DNA of 44,491 nt, from the IMG/VR virus record IMGVR_UViG_3300020394_000872, positions 1 through 44,491 of that record. One strand, given 5' to 3'. Positions 32,741 to 39,649 of this stretch are shown piece by piece. Made by a program: the position numbers and the translations under genes. The stretch's first letter is position 1. Each line of letters opens with the position of its first letter. This stretch comes from a virus. Below the pieces are notes generated by a model. That model had not been told where the DNA came from, ran no database searches, and saw only the letters and a list, made by a program, of their open reading frames with translations.

Positions 32741-34300
32741 ATGGCAGATTTAACAAAAAAAGCATATCAGAAAACACAATTTAGTAATCAACAACTATTA
32801 GATTTTAGCAAGTGTGCAAATGATCCTTTTTATTTTTTAAATAATTACTTTAAAATTCAGCATCCTACAAAAGGTAGTATGACATATGATGCTTATAAAT
32901 TTCAAAAAGGTTTATTGAATTCTTATCACAATTATAGATTTTCTATTTCCATGCTTGGAAGACAGATGGGAAAATCTACAACTGCGGCTGGATATCTACT
33001 ATGGTATGCAATGTTCAATGCTGACCAAACTATTTTAATTGCGGCACACAAATATTCAGGTGCCCAAGAGATTATGCATAGAATTAGACATGCATATGAA
33101 CTATGTCCCGACCATATCAGAGCAGGTGTAACAAGTTATAACAAAGGAAGTTTAGAATTTGACAACGGTTCACGTATTATTGCACAAGCAACAACTGAAA
33201 ACACAGGTCGTGGTCTTTCAATTTCTTTATTATACTGCGATGAGTTTGCATTCGTAAGACCTAACATTGCAAAAGAGTTTTGGACTTCAATATCTCCTAC
33301 TCTAGCAACAGGAGGTAAAGCCATTATAACTTCAACACCAAATTTAGATGATGACCAGTTTGCAATGATATGGAGTGGTGCAAATAAAAAGATAGATGAG
33401 TATGGTAATGAAAAAGAAACAGGAATAAATGGTTTCAAACCTTTCAAAGCAATATGGGACGAACACCCTGATAGAAATCCTGAATGGGCAAAAGAAGAAA
33501 GAACACGTGTTGGAGAAGAAAGATTTTTACGTGAACATGAATGTCAGTTTATTGCATTTGATGAAACACTTGTTGATAGTATAAAACTTTCTCATTTAAA
33601 AGGTAAAGAACCAATTCACAAAACAGGACAAGTAAGATGGTATGAAAAAATTAACAAAAATTCTACTTACGTTGTTGGTCTTGATCCTGCTATGGGTACT
33701 GGAGGAGATTATTCAGCAATCGAAGTCTGGTCTTTACCAGAATTAGTACAAGTAGCAGAGTGGCAAAGTAATCGTACAGATGTTAGAGGTCAAGTAAAAA
33801 CAATGCATGATATATTATCTATTTTAAATGATGAGATGAAAGAACTTGGTGCTAATAATCCAGAAATATATTGGTCAGTTGAGAATAACTCATTAGGTGA
33901 GGCGGCTTTGATTGTAATTGATGAAATGGATGAAGATAAATTTCCAGGTGAGTTCTTACATGAACCTAAGAAACGAGGAATACAAAAAGCAATAAGAAAA
34001 GGGTTTACAACATCGTACAAAACAAAAATTACTGCTTGTATGAAGATGAAGTCTTGGATGGAAAGTGATAAAATGGTACCTCTGAGTAGAAATTTAATCA
34101 GAGAGTTAAAAACATTTATAGCAAAAGGTAAAAGTTTCGAGGCAAAACTAGGAGAGACAGACGATTTAGTATCTGCAACACTTTTATGTATACGACAAAT
34201 ACAAGTAATATCACGATTCGATGAAGATTTTATGGAAACATTAGGAGAATCGTTGGATAGTGACGATAATTACAATGACCCTCTTCCTGTGATAATTTGA
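32741..34300 (+). CDS. gp17: Terminase large subunit gp17
   Basis: A 519-residue packaging motor (T4 gp17: 610). Walker A is GRQMGKST at 73-80, Walker B SLLYCDE at 162-168, and the coupling motif STPNLD follows at about 198-203. The nuclease domain starts at GLDPAMGTGGDYSAIEVW, with Asp315 and Asp323 as likely metal ligands. It cuts concatemeric DNA and pumps it through the portal gp20. The Shine-Dalgarno is weak and sits in an inverted repeat. The TGA stop overlaps the next late promoter. Confidence 0.95.
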   Translation: MADLTKKAYQKTQFSNQQLLDFSKCANDPFYFLNNYFKIQHPTKGSMTYDAYKFQKGLLNSYHNYRFSISMLGRQMGKSTTAAGYLLWYAMFNADQTILIAAHKYSGAQEIMHRIRHAYELCPDHIRAGVTSYNKGSLEFDNGSRIIAQATTENTGRGLSISLLYCDEFAFVRPNIAKEFWTSISPTLATGGKAIITSTPNLDDDQFAMIWSGANKKIDEYGNEKETGINGFKPFKAIWDEHPDRNPEWAKEERTRVGEERFLREHECQFIAFDETLVDSIKLSHLKGKEPIHKTGQVRWYEKINKNSTYVVGLDPAMGTGGDYSAIEVWSLPELVQVAEWQSNRTDVRGQVKTMHDILSILNDEMKELGANNPEIYWSVENNSLGEAALIVIDEMDEDKFPGEFLHEPKKRGIQKAIRKGFTTSYKTKITACMKMKSWMESDKMVPLSRNLIRELKTFIAKGKSFEAKLGETDDLVSATLLCIRQIQVISRFDEDFMETLGESLDSDDNYNDPLPVII

Positions 34301-34307
34301 TAAATAC
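34299..34307 (+). promoter_or_regulatory. T4-type late promoter overlapping the gp17 stop
   Basis: GATAAATAC shares its first two bases with the gp17 TGA and lies 21 bases before the ATG at 34328. Confidence 0.7.
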
Positions 34308-34327
34308 ATCTATAAGGAATTTATACA

Positions 34328-35776
34328 ATGGCTGTGAATTATTCAACAATAGCAGAAAAAATAATGCGTTATATTCAAGGAAATGGTCTTTCTTTGAAAA
34401 TGTTTGATTCTGAGAATGGTAAAAGTGTATCTAATCCAGATGATGCACGATTTTTTTACATCGATGAACCAAATATGATGGTATCAATAGATGAATCTTC
34501 AAAAGAAGTAAAACTTCATTTTGGTGAAGGTGTAGATATTGATAAACCAAAAGCAGAAAAAATTATGAACAGTCTTAAAAATCTTTCACGTGAGTATATG
34601 TTAGATTTCGATGTTAGGTCTTTTGGCAAACATATCGAACCAAAAAACTATGCTTACAAATTAGACAAAAACAAGGAGCAGACTATGAGTGATGTATTCA
34701 ATGAAGGTATGTCAAAATTAGAAGGATCTTCACGTACTAGTCGCCAGACACTGGAAAATGTAAGACTAATCGTCAAACACCGTGCGCCAGTAAACGAGGA
34801 GCAACGTGGAGCACGTTCTCGTAACATTTCATCAATCTTTGTTGAAAATGCAGAAGGTGAACGTTTCAAGTATCCGTTTAAACATTTAAATGGTGCTAGA
34901 GCAATGGCGAGACACGTAGCACATGGTGGTGTACCAAGCGACATGGTGGGTGAATCGATTATAGAACTATCATCAAACTTATCAAAATTAAAAGAGTTTA
35001 TGAATGTTGTTAACAGACAATCTCTAGTTAACGAAAACAATCGTTCAGTTGTACTAAATGTAAAACGTAGAATGGAGTCAATTAAAGAATCTATTAAACG
35101 AATTCAAGGTGCAAAAGGATATCAGGCGTTTGTTGAAAAATTAGCAATCAACGAAACAGAAGAAAACAAATCAAATGAGATTACAGAAGATACAGTTGAT
35201 AATTACGTAAAGAAATTTACAAAAACAACTTTTGAAGAATCATTAAGAGATGTTTTACCGTTAATTCATCGTGTAAACGAAGAAGAAATGGAAGATAATC
35301 GTTTGAATCAAATCCAATCAGTAATGAGCATAATTACTTCAAAGGATAAAAAGACAGGCGAAAAAATGAATCGTATCTATTTCCCAGCACGTACTGATGG
35401 TTTTGATTTTGATAAAATTAAAAAACAATACAGAGAACCAACATCAAAAGAAGAAGCAGAAGAACAAAAGAAAATGAAACTTGCGTTACAAGTCGATGAT
35501 TTAGCACACCGTGTAGATGTTGATGCTAAAGACGATAAGAAACGTAAAAACAAAGGTCACGATAGAGCGGCTGAGTTATCAAACTTCTTAGGTGATGTTG
35601 CAGATGATATTCGTAATGGTACAAATTTATCAAAAGATAAATTAAAACTTGCAGGTTATTTAATGAAACTTTCAAAAACTGCTACAGAGGGCGAACAAGT
35701 TGTTAAACAAAATATTGAAGAACAATTTGATTCTATGTTAGCAGAAGCATTTGATAAGTTTGAGATACCGGCGTAA
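34328..35776 (+). CDS. Conserved marine-phage protein of unknown function
   Basis: A 482-residue charged protein. Residues 20-110 form a mixed domain (SLKMFDSENGKSVSNPDDAR, FFYIDEPNMMVSIDE), followed by a conserved middle (RQTLENVRLIVKHRAPVNEE, AEGERFKYPFKHLNGARAMA) and a helical Lys/Glu-rich second half. Similar sequences are common in T4-like marine phages, where no function is established to my knowledge. Its position behind gp17 with a strong late promoter suggests a virion or packaging role. Confidence 0.7.
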   Translation: MAVNYSTIAEKIMRYIQGNGLSLKMFDSENGKSVSNPDDARFFYIDEPNMMVSIDESSKEVKLHFGEGVDIDKPKAEKIMNSLKNLSREYMLDFDVRSFGKHIEPKNYAYKLDKNKEQTMSDVFNEGMSKLEGSSRTSRQTLENVRLIVKHRAPVNEEQRGARSRNISSIFVENAEGERFKYPFKHLNGARAMARHVAHGGVPSDMVGESIIELSSNLSKLKEFMNVVNRQSLVNENNRSVVLNVKRRMESIKESIKRIQGAKGYQAFVEKLAINETEENKSNEITEDTVDNYVKKFTKTTFEESLRDVLPLIHRVNEEEMEDNRLNQIQSVMSIITSKDKKTGEKMNRIYFPARTDGFDFDKIKKQYREPTSKEEAEEQKKMKLALQVDDLAHRVDVDAKDDKKRKNKGHDRAAELSNFLGDVADDIRNGTNLSKDKLKLAGYLMKLSKTATEGEQVVKQNIEEQFDSMLAEAFDKFEIPA

Positions 35777-35784
35777 GGATAGAT

Positions 35785-36090
35785 ATGATTATAACAATAA
35801 CAGGCGAACAAGAATTTGTCAAAACTACAGAAACTACAGTAAGTGATGCTAAGAGAGTTTATATCTCTTGGGCAAAAGAATCTGTAACTACTGAAGGTAA
35901 GTATATCGAACATAAAGAACTTACTGACAAATCTAAGCCACATGACGAATCTACAAATCCATATGTGTCTATCGGTAAAGTTTATATAACTAAAGAACAA
36001 CCTCTTATCATAAGAAAGTATCCAACAGACGTTTTAGTATCAAACGTTGGATCAAATGTTATATCAGCTACACCAATTTTCGACAGATAA
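35785..36090 (+). CDS. Small protein of unknown function
   Basis: A 101-residue protein with predicted beta strands (MIITITGEQEFVKTT, SIGKVYITKEQPLIIRKYPT). The start is nine bases after the preceding stop with AAGGA upstream, so the two genes are co-transcribed. No signal, membrane segment or motif is visible. A terminator follows 22 bases later and ends the structural half of the window. Confidence 0.75.
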   Translation: MIITITGEQEFVKTTETTVSDAKRVYISWAKESVTTEGKYIEHKELTDKSKPHDESTNPYVSIGKVYITKEQPLIIRKYPTDVLVSNVGSNVISATPIFDR

Positions 36091-36112
36091 TATTCAAAAA
36101 ATTCAATAAAAT

Positions 36113-36138
36113 AGGGGCGTTTAGGCGCCCCTTTTTTT
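36113..36138 (+). terminator. Strong terminator ending the structural block
   Basis: AGGGGCG, loop TTTAGG, CGCCCCT and seven T. Confidence 0.92.
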
Positions 36139-36175
36139 ACCCACAAAAAATTTTCAAAAAATTCGTATTTAACGC

Positions 36176-36204
36176 TTGACTTTGAGGAAAAAGATAAGTA
36201 TACT
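36176..36204 (+). promoter_or_regulatory. Host-type (sigma70) promoter for gp32
   Basis: TTGACT, a 17-base spacer and TATACT. It fits an early promoter recognised by the host polymerase and starts the DNA-metabolism block. Confidence 0.75.
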
Positions 36205-36205
36205 T

Positions 36206-36273
36206 AGTACATGTTTGAATATATTATTGTAATATGTACTCAGGCTAATATAAAACTAATACAGGCTAATATA
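36206..36273 (+). promoter_or_regulatory. gp32 leader: candidate pseudoknot and direct repeats
   Basis: AGTACAT (36206-36212) pairs with ATGTACT (36234-36240). TATATTA in its loop (36220-36226) can pair with TAATATA (36246-36252) downstream, forming an H-type pseudoknot. CAGGCTAATATA occurs at 36241-36252 and again at 36262-36273, ending beside the ribosome binding site. T4 gp32 represses its own mRNA through a 5' pseudoknot and an unstructured AU-rich run; this arrangement is comparable. The first stem starts close to the expected transcription start. Confidence 0.55.
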
Positions 36274-36284
36274 GGAGAAATATA

Positions 36285-37298
36285 ATGGCAACCTTAGCAG
36301 AAATCCGTGCAAAACTTCTTGCACAAGATAACAAATCGGCAGACAATGCCAACGCAAATCGTGGGGTAGACGCAATCTATCCTTTCTGGAATATGGATAC
36401 AGACTCAACTTCTGTAATTCGTTTTCTTCCAGATGCGGATCAATCAAATACATTTTTCTGGCGTGAACGTCAAATCATTAAGATGACATTCCCTGGCGTA
36501 AAAGGCGGGGACGAATCTAAGCCAGTTACTGTACAAGTTCCGTGCGTAGAAATGTGGGGTGATACGTGTCCAGTACATGCTGAGATACGTCCTTGGTTTA
36601 AAGATCCTTCAATGGAAGACATTGGAAGAAAATATTGGAAGAAACGTTCTTATATTTTCCAAGGTTTCGTTGTTACAGATCCAATGAACGAGGAAACTCC
36701 AGAAAATCCAATTCGTAGATTTGTAATTGGACCACAAATTTTTAAACTTCTAAAATCTGCACTTATGGATCCAGATATGGAAAATCTTCCAACTGATTAT
36801 GATGCAGGTACAGATTTTCGTTTAACAAAAACTCAAAAAGGTCAATATGCTGACTATTCAACTTCAAATTGGGCACGTAAAGAACGTTCTCTAAATGAAG
36901 ATGAACGTAAGGCGATTGAAACTCATGGGTTATTTGACTTAAATGATTTCATGCCAAAACGTCCTAATGATGAAGAATTACGTATCATCATGGAGATGTT
37001 TGAATCATCAGTTGATGGTAATTTGTATGATCCAGAGAAGTTTGGTTCTTATTATAAACCATATGGTTTGGATGTGGGTAATACAAAATCAACTCCAAAA
37101 ACAGAGGCAACTGAAACTAAAACTGCATCTGCTCCAGTTCAAGAAACTGCTCCAGCACAGGCTCCTGCTCCAAAGGCAGAAGTAAAAGCTGAACCAGTAA
37201 TGGCTGAGGCAAAAGCACCAGCATCTGCTAGTGCAAATGGTGGTAGTACAGATGCCGCTGATATCCTGGCGATGATTAGAAATCGTAAATCTGATTAA
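36285..37298 (+). CDS. gp32: Single-stranded DNA-binding protein gp32
   Basis: A 337-residue protein (T4 gp32: 301). The core includes WNMDTDSTSVIRFLPDADQS and the zinc-site region with Cys87, Cys95 and His98 (CVEMWGDTCPVHAE), followed by YIFQGFVVTDP and RRFVIGPQIFKLL. Residues about 272-315 are an Ala/Pro/Glu linker and the last 20 are a short acidic tail (STDAADILAMIRNRKSD), as expected for contact with replication and recombination partners. It coats exposed DNA and works with UvsX and UvsY encoded next. TAGGAG precedes the start. Confidence 0.93.
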   Translation: MATLAEIRAKLLAQDNKSADNANANRGVDAIYPFWNMDTDSTSVIRFLPDADQSNTFFWRERQIIKMTFPGVKGGDESKPVTVQVPCVEMWGDTCPVHAEIRPWFKDPSMEDIGRKYWKKRSYIFQGFVVTDPMNEETPENPIRRFVIGPQIFKLLKSALMDPDMENLPTDYDAGTDFRLTKTQKGQYADYSTSNWARKERSLNEDERKAIETHGLFDLNDFMPKRPNDEELRIIMEMFESSVDGNLYDPEKFGSYYKPYGLDVGNTKSTPKTEATETKTASAPVQETAPAQAPAPKAEVKAEPVMAEAKAPASASANGGSTDAADILAMIRNRKSD

Positions 37299-37314
37299 AT
37301 CATCAATTAACTTA

Positions 37315-37336
37315 AGAGGGAGGGCAACCTCCCTCT
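37315..37336 (+). terminator. Hairpin between gp32 and uvsX without T-run
   Basis: AGAGGGAGG, loop GCAA, CCTCCCTCT followed by ATTATAAAA. The 9-bp stem with a GNRA tetraloop may protect the gp32 mRNA 3' end or partly terminate. Confidence 0.55.
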
Positions 37337-37355
37337 ATTATAAAAGGAGTAAAAG

Positions 37356-38447
37356 ATGCCAAGAGCATTTGATGTAAGTAAATTTAGAAAGAGCATAACA
37401 AAATCGGTACCCGGTGTTAGTTCAGGATTTCGTGATCCAGATACATGGGTATCAACAGGTAACTACTGTTTAAACAGGTTAATCTCTGGAGACTTCCAGA
37501 AAGGTATCCCATTAGGTAAAGTAACAGTTCTAGCAGGTGAAAGTGGTGCAGGTAAATCATTCATCGCCGCAGGAAATGTCGTTAGAAACGCACAAGAAAA
37601 AGGAATCTTTGTTGTTCTTATCGATAGTGAAAATGCACTAGATGAAAAATGGTTACATGCTTTAGATGTAGATACAAGCGAAGACAAATTGTTGAAATTA
37701 AATGTTGCAATGATTGATGAAGTTGCTAAAATTATTAGTGAATTTATGAAAGATTATAAGGCAGAATATGCCGATGTAGATGATGCAGAAAGACCTAAAA
37801 TTCTTTTTGTTGTTGATTCACTTGGAATGATGTTAACACCAACTGATGTTGACCAGTTTGGAAAAGGTGATATGAAAGGTGATATGGGTAGAAAACCTAA
37901 AGCACTGGCGGCACTTGTAAGAAACTGTGTAAATATGTTTGGTGATTATAATGTTGGTATGGTTTGTACAAATCATACATATGCATCACAAGATATGTTT
38001 GATCCTGATGATAAAATATCAGGTGGTCAAGGATTTATCTATGCAAGTTCTATTGTTGTAGCAATGAAAAAACTAAAACTAAAAGAAGACGAGGCAGGTA
38101 ATAAAATTTCAGAAGTACGTGGTATTAGGGCGGCTTGTAAAGTTATGAAAACTCGTTATGCAAAACCTTTTGAAGGTGTGCAAGTAAAAATTCCATATGA
38201 AACAGGAATGGATCCATACAGTGGACTAGTTGATTTCTTTGAATCAAAAGGTGTTCTTGTTAAGTCTGGTAACAAACTTGCTTATACAACTTCATCAGGT
38301 GAGATAATGTCAGAGTTCAGAAAAAACTGGACAGGTGATAAACTTGACATTATCATGAATGAATGGGGAACTAAAGATTTTGATGATGAATCAGAAGAAT
38401 TAGATGCTCCAGTTGAAGAAAACTTAGAAGTAAAAGAGGAAGCATAA
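37356..38447 (+). CDS. uvsX: Recombinase UvsX
   Basis: A 363-residue RecA-family recombinase (T4 UvsX: 391). Walker A is GESGAGKS at 61-68 and Walker B ILFVVD at 149-154; the conserved GDMGRKPKALAALVRN and CTNHTYASQDMFDPDDKISG segments follow. It forms filaments on gp32-coated DNA for strand exchange and recombination-dependent replication. The C-terminal 25 residues are acidic. AAAGGAG precedes the start. Its stop overlaps the queD start (TAATG). Confidence 0.95.
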   Translation: MPRAFDVSKFRKSITKSVPGVSSGFRDPDTWVSTGNYCLNRLISGDFQKGIPLGKVTVLAGESGAGKSFIAAGNVVRNAQEKGIFVVLIDSENALDEKWLHALDVDTSEDKLLKLNVAMIDEVAKIISEFMKDYKAEYADVDDAERPKILFVVDSLGMMLTPTDVDQFGKGDMKGDMGRKPKALAALVRNCVNMFGDYNVGMVCTNHTYASQDMFDPDDKISGGQGFIYASSIVVAMKKLKLKEDEAGNKISEVRGIRAACKVMKTRYAKPFEGVQVKIPYETGMDPYSGLVDFFESKGVLVKSGNKLAYTTSSGEIMSEFRKNWTGDKLDIIMNEWGTKDFDDESEELDAPVEENLEVKEEA

Positions 38448-38893
38448 TGGCTAAATATTTTTCGACCAAGTGTTATGGGCATAACATTGGTTTAAGTGCG
38501 GTGTTCAGGCAACCGTTAGCACACTCACATTGTAAACTACTACATGGTTATAGTTTATCTTTTAAATTTACATTTGGTTGTGATGAATTAGATGAACGTA
38601 ATTGGGTTGTAGATTTTGGTGGACTCAAACCTCTGAAAGCATGGCTTGAAGAAACGTTTGACCACAAAGTTGTAATTGATGTAAATGATCCTAAGAAGAA
38701 TGATTTACTATTGTTAGAGACTCAAGGTCTAGCAAGTATTGTACAACTTGAAGGTGTGGGGGTCGAGAAATTTGCCGAACATGCTTGGCGAAAGGCGAAC
38801 GAGATAGTAAATCAAATGACAAATGGACGTTGTAAATGTGTCAGAGTAGAGTGTGCAGAACATGGTGCAAACTCGGCAATTTATGAGGTCTAA
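38447..38893 (+). CDS. queD: Phage-type 6-carboxytetrahydropterin synthase (QueD-like)
   Basis: A 148-residue protein of the 6-pyruvoyl/6-carboxytetrahydropterin synthase family. WVVDFGGLKPLKAWLEETFD, FDHKVVIDVNDP and the terminal ECAEHGANSAIYEV are family segments. The active-site stretch is SHC-KLLHGYSL: Cys29 and His33 are present but the usual HGH is HGY, and the N-terminal zinc His is probably His12 in YGHNIGLS. QueD makes an intermediate of preQ0, used by some phages for modified DNA or tRNA. No queC, queE or folE is in the window, so the pathway cannot be completed here. Confidence 0.85.
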   Translation: MAKYFSTKCYGHNIGLSAVFRQPLAHSHCKLLHGYSLSFKFTFGCDELDERNWVVDFGGLKPLKAWLEETFDHKVVIDVNDPKKNDLLLLETQGLASIVQLEGVGVEKFAEHAWRKANEIVNQMTNGRCKCVRVECAEHGANSAIYEV

Positions 38894-39121
38894 ATGTCTT
38901 CTATTGATATTGAAACAGTATTTGAGTTATGGGAAAAAATTAAACCTTGTATCCCTGCAAAAGATAAGTTAGAGGTTGCAGAAATCTTTATAAAGACCGC
39001 TGACGAGGCAGGAGTACTGAAAGAGGATATAGAAGATTTAGTATCTCAAGATAAAATATTGGAAGAGGCATTCGACCGATATTATGAAGATGATTATGAA
39101 GATGATGAAGAGGAATGGTAG
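38894..39121 (+). CDS. Small acidic protein between queD and uvsY
   Basis: A 75-residue protein starting directly after the queD stop. It is helical with a strongly acidic C-terminus (YYEDDYEDDEEEW). No motif is recognised. Proteins of this kind are frequent before uvsY in marine T4-like phages; it could interact with the recombination machinery or mimic DNA, but there is no direct evidence. Confidence 0.75.
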   Translation: MSSIDIETVFELWEKIKPCIPAKDKLEVAEIFIKTADEAGVLKEDIEDLVSQDKILEEAFDRYYEDDYEDDEEEW

Positions 39122-39124
39122 TCT

Positions 39125-39592
39125 ATGAATTGGTACAGTGAAGTTGTAAAAGATTGGAGTAAGATACCAGCTATGGTTGATTTTTATTCTAATGAATTAC
39201 TAGAGGCAAGAAAAGAAGTCAAGATATATGGTAATGTAGAAAAGAATGCTACAAACTTACCTTCATATGTTGAATTACGTTTTGCTCAACTTCAAGAAAT
39301 AGAGGCTATCCTTGAACATCTTAATATACAATTAAGAAAGAAACGAAGTGAATATTTAAGAAAGTATCTAGAGAATTACAATAAAGCACTTAGTAGTCGT
39401 GATGCAGAAAAGTATGCTGATGGAGAACAAGAAGTTGTTGCAATATCAGAACTAATCAATCAAGTTGCATATACACGAAATCAATTTTTAGGGATAACTA
39501 AGGGTTTTGAAATTAAACACTTTCAGTTGACTAATATAATTAAACTGAGGGTTGCAGGAATGGAAGATGCTGAAATAAACAATAGACATTAA
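39125..39592 (+). CDS. uvsY: Recombination mediator UvsY
   Basis: A 155-residue protein (T4 UvsY: 137). The C-terminal half is diagnostic: DAEKYADGEQEVVAISELIN, VAYTRNQFLGITKGFEIKHF, QLTNIIKLRVAGMEDAEI. UvsY loads UvsX onto gp32-covered DNA. The N-terminal half is helical. It is three bases after the preceding stop, so translation is likely coupled in the uvsX-queD-uvsY run. Confidence 0.92.
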   Translation: MNWYSEVVKDWSKIPAMVDFYSNELLEARKEVKIYGNVEKNATNLPSYVELRFAQLQEIEAILEHLNIQLRKKRSEYLRKYLENYNKALSSRDAEKYADGEQEVVAISELINQVAYTRNQFLGITKGFEIKHFQLTNIIKLRVAGMEDAEINNRH

Positions 39593-39600
39593 GAATCTAT

Positions 39601-39629
39601 TATAATGGTTAAATAAGAGAGCCATTATA
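39601..39629 (+). promoter_or_regulatory. Inverted repeat before nrdA
   Basis: TATAATGG and CCATTATA are perfect 8-bp arms around a 13-base loop; flanking CTAT and TAG extend the stem with a bulge. The left arm contains TATAAT, but no good -35 is at the right distance. It ends just before the GATAGGGAGA ribosome binding site. Confidence 0.5.
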
Positions 39630-39649
39630 TAGAGGATAGGGAGATAAGA

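Noticed and set aside
39601-39629. NrdR box before nrdA
   Set aside because: The inverted repeat does not match the known 16-bp NrdR pattern and occurs only once.
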